A DNA stretch of 64,000 nucleotides, from the NCBI GenBank assembly GCA_034927445.1, contig JAYFPZ010000005.1:1-64000 (forward strand). The letters are read 5' to 3'. Under the pieces are notes generated by a model. The model was not told the origin of the DNA. It saw nothing but the letters and a program-made list of their open reading frames with translations, and searched no databases. Shown piece by piece: positions 7,585 to 16,333 of the stretch. A program made the position numbers and the translations under genes. The DNA comes from PHAA01 sp034927445. GTDB taxonomy: Bacteria; Bacillota; Syntrophomonadia; Syntrophomonadales; Syntrophomonadaceae. Numbering within the stretch: the first letter of the stretch is position 1; every line of letters starts with the position of its first letter.

Positions 7585-8745
7585 TTAACCCACCTCTTCT
7601 GATAATAATGACTCTGATCCGGCTGTTGTTTCCTCATCTTCACCGAGGATATGGTCAGGCTGAAACCATTTCTGAGCAATAACGGTTGGAATAATGGCTG
7701 AAGCTACAACTACCGTAACCAATAACGAATATTGTGAGTTGTTAATGTAGCCGTTGTTGAGGCCGAACATGGCAGATATGGTGCCGAAGGTCAATCCCGT
7801 ACTCATCAAGAGGGTGGCGAACATAGAACCAGCCGGTATAAATCTGTGAGCCAGGGGGTATACCCCGATGCCCTTGGAAAACACCTTGACTATAAATAAT
7901 ATTCCCAATAAAACCAGCTGACTGGATAAAGCGGTAGCGGATACGTTCATACCGGCTTTCAAAAAGAAAAAGGGGGTAAGCACGGCAAAGGCAATCGTCC
8001 TGAGCTTGGCCGGAAGTTCCGGCTGGCCGGAAAAAATTGAGGATAAACACAGTCCCAGGATAAAGGCGGGTAAAACTGACTGCCCCTGACCGATTTCAGC
8101 CAATAGCATTAGGGCGAATAAAGCTGCCAGGACTATTTTAAGGTCCGGCTGCACCAGCTTTTCTCCGTATCTTTCCCGGATCTTTCCGACCATCCAGGGA
8201 AGTGCGACAATAATTACCGCGGAACCGGCTAAAAACAAAAAGCTTTTTATCGAGTATTGAGAAAATACCAGGGTTAAGGCCAGAACCGTGCCCAGGTCGG
8301 TGATAAAACACGAGGCCATTATAAGCTTGCCCAGCTCGGTTTTGTTCAGGCCGCTTTCCACCAGGACCGCATACACTACCGCCAGGGAAGTGGTGGATAA
8401 GGCTATACTGGCAATTAAAGCTTCGTTTAAAGACCAGTCAATCATATAGAAACAAAACAAAAACGTTGCAACAAACGGGGCAATAAACGACAATAAACCA
8501 ATCAGCAGGCTTTCCTTACCTTTGGTTCTGAGTATGGCGGGATCTACTTCGGCCCCGGCTAAGAAAGTAAGGAGAACCGCGCCGATAGAGGCCAGGAAGT
8601 TCATCCAGTCCGGGATGATTGGATGCAGGGTATTACCCAATATTACTCCCATAACGATTTCAATAATTGTTACGGATATTCCCAGTTCGATAGAGATTAT
8701 ACTGGCAAGAAGAATAGTACCAATAAGGATGAATGCAAGTGTCAT
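7585..8745 (-). CDS. CPA2-family cation/proton antiporter
   Basis: A 386-aa polytopic protein with about 11-13 hydrophobic helices and no RCK/TrkA regulatory domain. Family-typical segments include LGISVTIIEIVMGVILGN near the N-terminus, FLAGAEVDP in the third helix region, ALSTTSLAVVYAVL, and FITDLGTVLAL where an Asp sits at the position of the ion-binding carboxylate. The C-terminus is short and acidic. It is the first gene after fluoride riboswitch 2 and its terminator. Sodium/proton antiporters are known fluoride-riboswitch partners. It may lower acid-driven HF entry, or move fluoride itself; the sequence cannot decide. Confidence 0.8.
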   Translation of the reverse strand: MTLAFILIGTILLASIISIELGISVTIIEIVMGVILGNTLHPIIPDWMNFLASIGAVLLTFLAGAEVDPAILRTKGKESLLIGLLSFIAPFVATFLFCFYMIDWSLNEALIASIALSTTSLAVVYAVLVESGLNKTELGKLIMASCFITDLGTVLALTLVFSQYSIKSFLFLAGSAVIIVALPWMVGKIRERYGEKLVQPDLKIVLAALFALMLLAEIGQGQSVLPAFILGLCLSSIFSGQPELPAKLRTIAFAVLTPFFFLKAGMNVSATALSSQLVLLGILFIVKVFSKGIGVYPLAHRFIPAGSMFATLLMSTGLTFGTISAMFGLNNGYINNSQYSLLVTVVVASAIIPTVIAQKWFQPDHILGEDEETTAGSESLLSEEVG

Positions 8746-8788
8746 AACCAGGCTCCTTTAATTAAATATAAGTCCTAATAATTTTCGG

Positions 8789-8829
8789 CAAAAAAATAAC
8801 GCGCATTCCCAAACACAGGAATACGCGTT
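8789..8829 (-). terminator. Riboswitch-linked intrinsic terminator in the antiporter leader
   Basis: On the minus strand AACGCGTATTCC pairs over 12 bp (one G-U) with GGAATGCGCGTT and is followed by ATTTTTTT. It lies 30 nt after the short leader hairpin at about 8845-8862 and about 44 nt before the antiporter start. AAACGCG occurs both in the terminator stem and in the aptamer-proximal loop (8871-8877), so the two may compete for pairing. Confidence 0.75.
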
Positions 8830-8861
8830 TAACTTAGGTTTAAAGCTAAACCAAGCTAACA

Positions 8862-8938
8862 CCCCCTATCGCGTTTAGGATAGGAGCCATCAGCTTAAAT
8901 TTAAGCGTTTAGCCGCAGCATGGCAAGCTCCATTGCCA
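8862..8938 (-). ncRNA. Fluoride riboswitch (crcB motif) 2
   Basis: Read on the minus strand: P1 hairpin GGCAA-TGGAGC-TTGCC, then a GCTGCGGC segment, a short AT-rich hairpin (CGCTTAAATTTAAGC), and the conserved GCTGATGGCTCCTATC strand. The latter can pair with GATAGGGG just downstream. Unlike the other two riboswitches in this window, this hairpin has no T-run; the strong terminator is separate, at 8789-8829. Controls the antiporter-Usp-77aa unit. Confidence 0.85.
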
Positions 8939-8960
8939 CTATGGTATTTTCTCAACCAAA

Positions 8961-8989
8961 ATAATAACAAATTAGAAAGCCGATATCAA
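8961..8989 (-). promoter_or_regulatory. Promoter of fluoride riboswitch 2 unit
   Basis: Minus-strand TTGATA (8984-8989) and TATTAT (8961-8966) are 17 bp apart. The predicted start falls about 15 nt before the aptamer. Confidence 0.6.
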
Positions 8990-9120
8990 TAGCTTTTATA
9001 AGCAAAATTATGCAGATATTATTCCAATCTGGTAATGTTTTACTGCCTTTATGGGGGAGTTGAGTACTTGCTGCAGATTTTTCCCGATTAATAGTGGCCA
9101 ACGGCGTAATGATTCATTTC

Positions 9121-9148
9121 TTTACAAAAGATTGAGGTGGGGTATAAT
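9121..9148 (+). promoter_or_regulatory. Promoter of fluoride riboswitch 3 / enolase unit
   Basis: TTTACA (9121-9126) and a perfect TATAAT (9143-9148) are 16 bp apart. The start near 9155 lies about 20 nt before the aptamer. Confidence 0.7.
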
Positions 9149-9173
9149 AAACAAAAAGTCTAAGAATATATTA

Positions 9174-9251
9174 AAGGTGATGGGGCTCACCTCGCAGATA
9201 TGGCGGAAATGCAGTGCTGATGGCTCCTGTCTTTCGGGATGGGAGCCTTTT
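9174..9251 (+). ncRNA. Fluoride riboswitch (crcB motif) 3 with overlapping terminator
   Basis: P1 hairpin GGTGA-TGGGGC-TCACC (9176-9191), a short second hairpin region (GCAGATATGGCGGAAATGC), then the nearly consensus strand GCTGATGGCTCCTGTC. GGCTCC (9222-9227) forms a terminator with GGAGCC (9242-9247) ahead of TTTT. This is the best match to consensus of the three. It precedes eno by about 110 nt. Enolase is inhibited by fluoride, and eno is a known crcB-motif target. Confidence 0.9.
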
Positions 9252-9359
9252 CACTTGTATGGAAATAGTTTTGGTTAACCTCATAAAAGCTTAAAAGCAG
9301 GGAAAAATGTCCTTGTTAGAAGGTAAATAAAATTTATTTGAATGGAGATGTTTGCTTCA

Positions 9360-10646
9360 ATGAGTATTATTACTGATGTTGTTGCCAGAGAGATTTTGGA
9401 TTCAAGGGGTAACCCCACCGTTGAGGTCGATGTTTATCTGGAAAATGGAATAATGGGTCGTGCCGCTATTCCTTCCGGCGCATCTACCGGATCTCGCGAA
9501 GCCGTGGAATTGAGAGATAATGATGCCAAACGCTATTTGGGCAAAGGGGTTCAGGAAGCGGTAAAGAATGTCAATGAAATTATTGCCGATGAAATAATAG
9601 GAGAGAATTGTCTGGATCAATATATCATTGATCAAATCATGATCGATCTGGATGCCAGCCCTAACAAAGGCAGATTAGGAGCGAACGCCATTCTTGGGGT
9701 TTCCCTGGCGGCAGCCCGCGCAGCCGCTCAAACCTTGGATATTCCTCTTTATCAATATCTGGGCGGGGTCAATGCCAGGCTGCTGCCGGTTCCTATGATG
9801 AATATTCTTAATGGCGGCAAACATGCGGATAATAACCTGGATATTCAAGAGTTTATGATTGTACCCGCCGGCGCCCCGAATTTCAGGGAGACTTTGCGGA
9901 TGGGAGCCGAGGTTTACCACACCCTTAAATCTGTGCTTAAAAACAAAAACCTTAATAGTTCCGTTGGTGATGAAGGCGGGTTTGCACCTAATCTTAACAC
10001 CAATGAAGAAGCCCTGGAATTGATGGTAAGCGCTATTGAAAAAGCCGGCTACAAGCCGGGCAAAGATGTTTTCCTGGCCATGGATCCGGCGGCCTCTGAA
10101 TTTTATCAAGATGGTAAATACGTATTTGCCGCCGAGGGTATTTCCAGAACCTCTGCCCAGATGGTAGACTACTATGAAGGGCTGGTCAACCGCTTTCCCA
10201 TCGTGTTAATCGAAGACGGTATGGCTGAAAACGACTGGGATGGCTGGAAAATTATCACCCAGCGGCTTCAAGACAGGATCCTGCTGGTGGGAGACGATAT
10301 CTTTGTAACCAACCCGGAGATATTGCAAAAGGGTATTGAACAGGGGATAGCCAACAGTGTGCTGATTAAGCTTAATCAGATCGGTACTCTGACCGAAACC
10401 ATGGAAACGATTACAATGGCGACGCAGGCTGGCTATCGTTCCATGGTATCCCACCGCTCGGGAGAAACCGAAGATCCATTTATTGCTGACTTTGTGGTCG
10501 CTATGAATGCCGGGCTGATCAAAACCGGAGCACCCGCCCGGTCCGACCGGGTGGCTAAATATAACCAACTGGTAAGAATTGAAGAAGAACTGGGAACCGC
10601 CGCGATATTCCAGGGAATTTCAACATTTAAGCAGCTTAAACGATAG
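9360..10646 (+). CDS. eno: Enolase (phosphopyruvate hydratase)
   Basis: Converts 2-phosphoglycerate to phosphoenolpyruvate in glycolysis; Mg-dependent and inhibited by fluoride plus phosphate. From the ATG at 9360 the protein is 428 aa, the usual length, beginning MSIITDVVAREILDSRGNPTVEVDV. Visible signatures are the substrate loop SGASTGSREA, GGKHADN, VGDEGGFAPN, the metal ligand region ending LIEDGMAENDW, GDDIFVTNP, LIKLNQIGTLTET and MVSHRSGETED. An upstream in-frame ATG at 9342 is less likely because GGAG at 9344-9347 fits the later start and the N-terminus matches the family. It is the first gene after fluoride riboswitch 3, probably co-transcribed with the GTPase 75 bp downstream. Confidence 0.97.
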   Translation: MSIITDVVAREILDSRGNPTVEVDVYLENGIMGRAAIPSGASTGSREAVELRDNDAKRYLGKGVQEAVKNVNEIIADEIIGENCLDQYIIDQIMIDLDASPNKGRLGANAILGVSLAAARAAAQTLDIPLYQYLGGVNARLLPVPMMNILNGGKHADNNLDIQEFMIVPAGAPNFRETLRMGAEVYHTLKSVLKNKNLNSSVGDEGGFAPNLNTNEEALELMVSAIEKAGYKPGKDVFLAMDPAASEFYQDGKYVFAAEGISRTSAQMVDYYEGLVNRFPIVLIEDGMAENDWDGWKIITQRLQDRILLVGDDIFVTNPEILQKGIEQGIANSVLIKLNQIGTLTETMETITMATQAGYRSMVSHRSGETEDPFIADFVVAMNAGLIKTGAPARSDRVAKYNQLVRIEEELGTAAIFQGISTFKQLKR

Positions 10647-10721
10647 TAAAAATAAACTTGGAAATTGGGGTAGGGTTTATAATCTTATTACGGCTGCATT
10701 GCGAAGGTGATGAACATAACC

Positions 10722-12362
10722 ATGGATAAACAAAAACTAGTTCAATCCCTGGAATTGCTTGGGGAAATCCAAGCAGTTTGCGATGATTTCAAGCTATATT
10801 CATTAAATAAAACATTGAAAAGCATCAAGAACTTTGCCGAGGAAAACCAGTACCTCGATATTGCAGTATTAGGCCAGTTTAAGGCTGGAAAAAGCTCGTT
10901 TCTGAATGGGCTGATGAACCGGCATTTACTGCCGGTAGGCAACATTCCGGTAACTTCGGTCATTACCCGGATTCAATTCGGAGAGAACGAAGCAGCCACG
11001 GTTACTTTTCTCGATGGCAGAAGCCAGCCAATTTCCATGGAAACTGTCAGCGACTATGTCTCAGAAACCGGTAACCCTGAGAATGTAAAAAATGTGGCCA
11101 TAGTTGATATTAAGACCCCGCTGCTGAGTAAATTTAAAGGCCTCAGGCTGGTTGACACACCTGGAATCGGCAGTGTTTGGGAGCATAATACCGAGACTAC
11201 CGTCAGCTGGTTTCCGGAAACCGGCGGGGTCCTGTTTATCATCAGCGCGGAAAAGCCCATCTCGGAAAACGAGCTTAACCTGCTTAAAGAGATTTATCGG
11301 TTTTCGCCGGAAATCGCTATAGTAATAAGCAAGGCCGATCTTTTTGACGAGAAGCATTTACTTCAGATCGAATCGTTTACCTCCCAAGTGATTAAAAAGA
11401 ATTTTGACAGAGAGTTCCCGATCTTAAGATATTCAGCCCGGGAGGACACGCTGAGTTTTAATAAGGCTATTGAAAATAGGATTTTTCAGCCCCTTGCCGC
11501 CAACCGTGGCCAGAAATTCCTGGAGATCCTGCATTACAAAATAGAAGCGGTGACCAACACCTGTCTTTCTTATCTGGATATTGCCTACCAGGCTTCCCTG
11601 CGTCAGGAAGAAGAAAAAAGCAGGCTCAAGGAGGCAATTTTGGATGAGCACCTAAACGCTCACTATGTAAGGCGGGAATTGATCCTGATTACAGGCAGCT
11701 ACAAAGAAAAGACGCGGGATCATCTCAGAATATATTTGGAATCATATCGGCATGTCATAGAAAACAGGTTGTTCAATGATTATGAGAGATCCTTTTCCGG
11801 CTGGAAAGGTAATTTATACAAAGTAACCAGGCAGTATGAGCAATGGCTGAAAAAGTCGCTTGAGGCTGAACTCAAAGAAATCTTGCTCAAGGAAGAAAAA
11901 TCTTTCGAGCTGCTCAATGCGGTCAAAAAACACCTGGCCTTTTATCTTAAGTCATTCCGGGAGCGGTTGAGCCATAACGTGGAGCAGGTTTTAGGGACTA
12001 ATTTGCAGTTGGAACAATGGGAAATTACGGTTGGAGAACTCAAAAAGCCCGACATATCTATCAGCCGGACCTTCGATTCCCATATCGACTTGCTATGGTT
12101 CATCTTTCCGATGTTCCTGTGGGGCCGGCTTTTTAAGTTGTATTTCCGCGGTCAAATAGCCCCTGAAGTCGAAAAGAATCTGCACCGCCTGACTTCGTCC
12201 TTGAATGAAAGAATCAATAAAGGAATTGATAATCTAATGAACCAGGCCTTGGTTTATATGAACGAAGAAGCCAATATGATCGAGCAGCTCTTATCCGAAC
12301 ACCAAGTGGACAGCGAGCAAATCAAGGAGTGTATTGATAGAATTTCCTGGTTAAATAATTAA
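10722..12362 (+). CDS. Bacterial dynamin-like GTPase
   Basis: About 546 aa from the ATG at 10722, which is best spaced from GAAGGTG; GTG at 10707 and ATG at 10710 are in frame but overlap that site. The N-terminal GTPase domain has G1 GQFKAGKSSF, a switch I Thr in NIPVTSVIT, G3 DTPGIGS and G4 SKAD. The rest is long helices with charged stretches and a hydrophobic paddle-like segment (about residues 455-475, LLWFIFPMFLWGRLF). This matches the bacterial dynamin-like family that binds and remodels membranes. The 60-bp gap after eno has no terminator, so fluoride control is likely. Membrane repair under fluoride or HF stress is an inference. Confidence 0.8.
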   Translation: MDKQKLVQSLELLGEIQAVCDDFKLYSLNKTLKSIKNFAEENQYLDIAVLGQFKAGKSSFLNGLMNRHLLPVGNIPVTSVITRIQFGENEAATVTFLDGRSQPISMETVSDYVSETGNPENVKNVAIVDIKTPLLSKFKGLRLVDTPGIGSVWEHNTETTVSWFPETGGVLFIISAEKPISENELNLLKEIYRFSPEIAIVISKADLFDEKHLLQIESFTSQVIKKNFDREFPILRYSAREDTLSFNKAIENRIFQPLAANRGQKFLEILHYKIEAVTNTCLSYLDIAYQASLRQEEEKSRLKEAILDEHLNAHYVRRELILITGSYKEKTRDHLRIYLESYRHVIENRLFNDYERSFSGWKGNLYKVTRQYEQWLKKSLEAELKEILLKEEKSFELLNAVKKHLAFYLKSFRERLSHNVEQVLGTNLQLEQWEITVGELKKPDISISRTFDSHIDLLWFIFPMFLWGRLFKLYFRGQIAPEVEKNLHRLTSSLNERINKGIDNLMNQALVYMNEEANMIEQLLSEHQVDSEQIKECIDRISWLNN

Positions 12363-12396
12363 TGTATAGCCTACACAACTCTATATTAAAATACGA

Positions 12397-12426
12397 AATC
12401 CCGCCAACCTGGCGGGATTAGTTTAT
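12397..12426 (+). terminator. Terminator after the eno-dynamin operon
   Basis: AATCCCGCCA (12397-12406) pairs perfectly with TGGCGGGATT (12410-12419) across a 3-nt loop, followed by AGTTTATT. It marks the end of the fluoride island. Confidence 0.75.
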
Positions 12427-12593
12427 TAGGGAGTTAAAGAAAGACAAGCAAAAGGATATTTTATTATATCGCATGAATCGAAAACCGAAGATTAGTTTTC
12501 CATTTACTTTAATTGAACCGCCTATTGATTTTTTCTTTTAGAAGGAAAATAAGTAATTTTGTAGAAAAGATCAGAATACAAGGGGGGGTAAAC

Positions 12594-15047
12594 TTGAGCA
12601 GAAAACAAAGAACAAAAAATATTGGGTCAAATCTTTGGATGGTTGATGCTAATGATGTTAATTTTGGCACAACATATGTGTTATATGAAACCTCTAGTAT
12701 AAAAAAGTTTCTTGGAGATAATAAAACTAATTTTGTTTGTGCAACCAAGGGATGGGGAAAAACCTTATTATTAAAGGAAAAAAGAAAAAGATTAAATACT
12801 CAAGGATATTTTTGTATTCCTACAGACAATTTATTGGACACACCAAGTGACACATATCTAAGTTATGGAGGAAAAGAGTTTTTAGAGAATTTTAGACGTT
12901 GGATAATGATATGGAAACTAGCTATTATAATGTCGGTTTTTAAAAATCTCAAAATATATAAATCGGAATACTATAAAGAGTTAAGTCATATAGAATGTCC
13001 TATATATAGAAAAATTATGTCTGAAGATACCATAGTAACACCATGTGATCACTTGGGGCTATTTTTAACAGTTGGAAAGAAATATGGTATATCTCAAAAG
13101 GAATTATCTGAATTAATTGATATTCTTACTCCATTAATTTCTGCATATAAACACACCAGGGATCTTGATATAGCAATATTTATTGATAATTTAGATGAAG
13201 CTTTTAAACATACTTTACCGGGTTATTCGGACAATACTAATGTAGATCCGGATGATTATAGAAACGATATAGTATGGTATTACTCTCAATTAGCTTTAAC
13301 TAACGCAGTTTTTGACCTTAAAAAAGAAAACAGCAGAATAAATGTGTATGCGTCTATAAGGAAACAAGCATTGCAAAAGCTTGATGTGCTTGGGGAGATG
13401 AAAGAACAGGTTTATAAAATAATTTATAATTTGACTTACGCTAGGGATGATATTAAAGAAATGTTTAGATATTACATTGAACATGAGGAACGTTCTAATT
13501 TAGTTTTACCTGGATTTCAACGTAGTAATCCTTTTCTAGCATTTTTTGGTACAGAACACATACCTCATAGTATAGTTAAGGGTGAAACTGAAAATATTTT
13601 TGATAATGTTTATCGTCATACATTGCAAAGACCACGTGACGTAGTAGAAATATGCTCAAATATAGATAACGACGGTGTTAAACCAAGAAATGTTGAGGAA
13701 TTAAAAACACTTATTAATAAATCAGCCGAATTGTTTGGAACAAATTATCTAGCTGAATGTAAAGCCTTTCTTGCGTGTATGGAACCTGAAATATTAAAAA
13801 AATTTGTGAAAGAAAATGTAATTCGAAGAGAAGATATCTTTAACATATGTCATCAATTTAATAAAGAAATTAATAAAACAAAATCTTCATGGCGATGTAG
13901 AAGGAAGTGTTCGGATTGTGAAGCTGAATATCATCCTTTTTGTGGATTATATAATGTGGGACTATTAGGATTTATTGCTAAGAGTGATTACAGTGAAGCA
14001 TTTGTACAGAAATTTTTAGTTCCAGGTGAAAGTTTGGTATTTAATTCACTTCCGATATCAGATTATTATTTAGTTCATCCTTGCTTACAACGTGTTTTGT
14101 CGCTTAACCTTAATGAAGATAATATAATTGGGTATGGTTTGCCTTGGAAAACAAAATTGAAAAATGGACGGAAAAATAATATAGGTAACAAATATGCCAA
14201 TTTCTTAGCAAAAATAGATCACATTTATACAGAGGATTACAATGTAATTGGTGACTATGTTCGTTTTGAAGAGCAAATACGTAATCAATTACAGGAAGAT
14301 TGCCACCAAATTATTAATTCTCTTTCTAATAAGTCAGATTCATATGAAAATTATCTGATTTGGGCGTTACCTGGAACAGGTAAAACTTCAATGGTAAAAG
14401 AAGTAATAAAAAATATCCCTTTTCCGGTGGAGTTCATTGAAATTAATCTAGCAAAAGTAAGTGAAGAGCAATTAATAGAAAAATTGCATATGGTGAAACA
14501 ATCAATATTGCCAACTATATGTTTTGTCGATGAGATAGACTCTAGATTAGATGAGGATTGGCCTTTTGTCAGGCTGTTTGCCTATCTTGACTTAAATAAA
14601 ACTAAGAATAATAATTTTGTATTTATTTTTGCTGGAAGCGACCGATCCGGATTAGAAATTATGGAACGGAAAATTCAAGAAAAAGCAAAAGGTGAAGATT
14701 TCCTTAGTAGAATCCCTGACGACAAGCGGATTATAATTCCATCCACTTCAATTGGTGATAAATGTATTGTAGCTGTAAATAAAATTATAGTTGAGTCCTC
14801 TTATAAGCAAGTCCGTATTCATAAAGTAGAGAAGACTGCCTTATATTATTGGTTAGTGACGGGCGCAAAAAGCCCAAGAGAATTAGAAAATAAGTTAACC
14901 GTGGCTTTAAACCAATTAGATAAATGTGGTAGCTCTTTAAGATATGAAGATATATTTGAACGTGGAGACTATAAGATGTTGAACTTTTGGGTTGAACACG
15001 GCAAATATTTGGATAAACTTCGCAACACTTTTGTTTCAATCGGATAG
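12594..15047 (+). CDS. Large AT-rich protein with two P-loop NTPase modules
   Basis: 817 aa from a TTG at 12594 preceded by a run of seven G (12582-12588). The N-terminal module has a Walker A-like ATKGWGKTLLLKE (about residue 50) and Walker B IAIFIDNLDEAF (about 200). A Cys-rich patch (CRRKCSDCEAEYHPFCG, about 440) follows. The C-terminal module is AAA+-like: ALPGTGKTSM, CFVDEIDSR, FIFAGSDRSG sensor 1 and an arginine-containing SRIPDDKR. The base composition is strikingly more AT-rich than the flanks. The architecture of an N-terminal STAND-like module and a C-terminal AAA+ module resembles antiphage or conflict ATPases, but no partner effector is adjacent. Function is not established. Confidence 0.7.
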   Translation: MSRKQRTKNIGSNLWMVDANDVNFGTTYVLYETSSIKKFLGDNKTNFVCATKGWGKTLLLKEKRKRLNTQGYFCIPTDNLLDTPSDTYLSYGGKEFLENFRRWIMIWKLAIIMSVFKNLKIYKSEYYKELSHIECPIYRKIMSEDTIVTPCDHLGLFLTVGKKYGISQKELSELIDILTPLISAYKHTRDLDIAIFIDNLDEAFKHTLPGYSDNTNVDPDDYRNDIVWYYSQLALTNAVFDLKKENSRINVYASIRKQALQKLDVLGEMKEQVYKIIYNLTYARDDIKEMFRYYIEHEERSNLVLPGFQRSNPFLAFFGTEHIPHSIVKGETENIFDNVYRHTLQRPRDVVEICSNIDNDGVKPRNVEELKTLINKSAELFGTNYLAECKAFLACMEPEILKKFVKENVIRREDIFNICHQFNKEINKTKSSWRCRRKCSDCEAEYHPFCGLYNVGLLGFIAKSDYSEAFVQKFLVPGESLVFNSLPISDYYLVHPCLQRVLSLNLNEDNIIGYGLPWKTKLKNGRKNNIGNKYANFLAKIDHIYTEDYNVIGDYVRFEEQIRNQLQEDCHQIINSLSNKSDSYENYLIWALPGTGKTSMVKEVIKNIPFPVEFIEINLAKVSEEQLIEKLHMVKQSILPTICFVDEIDSRLDEDWPFVRLFAYLDLNKTKNNNFVFIFAGSDRSGLEIMERKIQEKAKGEDFLSRIPDDKRIIIPSTSIGDKCIVAVNKIIVESSYKQVRIHKVEKTALYYWLVTGAKSPRELENKLTVALNQLDKCGSSLRYEDIFERGDYKMLNFWVEHGKYLDKLRNTFVSIG

Positions 15048-15083
15048 TTTTAAAAAATGTCTTTTTTGTCCTTACTGATATAA

Positions 15084-15230
15084 ACGGAATTTTTGGCGGG
15101 TACAGTTTACCGAGTGCAGGTGCCAACACTTGGTAATATGCTCAAGGAAGACGATTGGCAAGCTCAGAATAAGGGTCGCGTGACCTTGTTAGGGGAGTAT
15201 GGCGAAACATTAGTAGTACCCGCAGGGTGA
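15084..15230 (+). pseudogene. Short orphan reading frame, probable 3' remnant of a lost gene
   Basis: A 48-codon open frame ends in TGA at 15230 and reads like ordinary protein: TVYRVQVPTLGNMLKED, then GRVTLLGEYGETLVVPAG at the end. It has no start codon with a ribosome binding site and begins just after the AT-rich gene. It is plausibly the tail of a gene disrupted when that gene arrived. Family unknown; could be chance. Confidence 0.3.
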
Positions 15231-15250
15231 AGCTTCTCCCCATGCTTCCG

Positions 15251-16162
15251 CTATGCCGGGCGTTTGGCGGCCAGATGGCTAATTTGGGCTTTCAAGTTAA
15301 GAAGATATGGGACTTCCGGCTGCTTGGGCACCGTAATAGTGTCATAGCGCTCAGCTTTTATTCTGGACATTACCCGTTCCACCGAGCCATCCTCTTCCTC
15401 CAGCAGTTCCATGGCTCTATCTTTGAAACTGATGGTTTCGTTGATAGAGCGTTCAAAAAAAGCGCTGATCTCCTCCCGACCGGTGAGGATAAAATTGTGG
15501 CCCTGGCAGAAAATTTCCGTTGGCAGGGCGGACAACCGCCGCAGGGAAGCCAAATAGGTGTCGTAATTCGATACAAATTCGCTGGAAACCACGCCGGGAG
15601 CATAGTAGACGCCGCCGGCCTCGCCGGCGATCAGTATCTTCTCCGCGGGCAGATAAAAACTATGATGGTCCTGGGTGTGACCGGGTGTAGCCAAAATTTC
15701 CAGCGTCTGCTTGCTAAGTTTGATAACGTTGTTCCGGTCGATATCAATATCGATATCAAAAGGGGCAAACGGTACCTCGGTCAACAATTCCGGGTCCAAC
15801 GTCTTAAAAACATCCAGGTCGGTCTTGGCCCCCGCATTCAGCTTGCCGATCAAAGCCAGCGCGTTGGGACGTTTTAAAATATCCGCTCCCAGCGATGAGG
15901 CGGCGATTTTCATGTCAGGAAAGGCATTTTTGAGATATGCGGCGGCGCCGCAATGATCCCAGTGTACGTGAGTAAGGAAAAGTATGGACGGTTGCCGGCC
16001 TTTTAGAACGGTGCGGATAGCCTCCGCATAAATTTTCCCCGCCCAACTGATACCGGCATCAAACACCACCGGTTGCGGCCCGTCCAAAAGGAAAATGGGG
16101 CATTCCGGCAGACCAAGATAATAGAGATTGTCCCGTATATGTCCGAGTTTATTTGTAACCAT
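15251..16162 (-). CDS. Metallo-beta-lactamase-fold hydrolase
   Basis: A 303-aa cytoplasmic protein with the metal-binding signature THVHWDHCG (about residues 77-85), a downstream ATPGHTQDHHSFY histidine, an acidic GEAGGVYY ligand segment and a late GHNF histidine, as in the glyoxalase II-like branch of the superfamily. GGAGG lies 10 nt before the ATG. It stands alone between the AT-rich gene and the tRNA-associated element. Substrate cannot be read from the sequence. A run of alternating Asp-Ile (DIDIDIDR) is a small oddity. Confidence 0.8.
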   Translation of the reverse strand: MVTNKLGHIRDNLYYLGLPECPIFLLDGPQPVVFDAGISWAGKIYAEAIRTVLKGRQPSILFLTHVHWDHCGAAAYLKNAFPDMKIAASSLGADILKRPNALALIGKLNAGAKTDLDVFKTLDPELLTEVPFAPFDIDIDIDRNNVIKLSKQTLEILATPGHTQDHHSFYLPAEKILIAGEAGGVYYAPGVVSSEFVSNYDTYLASLRRLSALPTEIFCQGHNFILTGREEISAFFERSINETISFKDRAMELLEEEDGSVERVMSRIKAERYDTITVPKQPEVPYLLNLKAQISHLAAKRPA

Positions 16163-16333
16163 TTAAATAAAACCTCCGTTTGCAGCACCGATAATGTAGG
16201 TTTCAAGGTTGCCCTTGGCCGCTCAATAGTAATTATACCAGACTAATATACAAATGATTAAGCAGCGGAGACGTACGTTATCAGGGAAGCCAAAAGAATG
16301 TCCCTCTGCTTCTGTCAAAATTTCTGTCAAATT

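Noticed and set aside
9051..9278. 75-codon frame before enolase
   Set aside because: It covers the promoter and fluoride riboswitch 3; the conserved RNA pattern explains the sequence.
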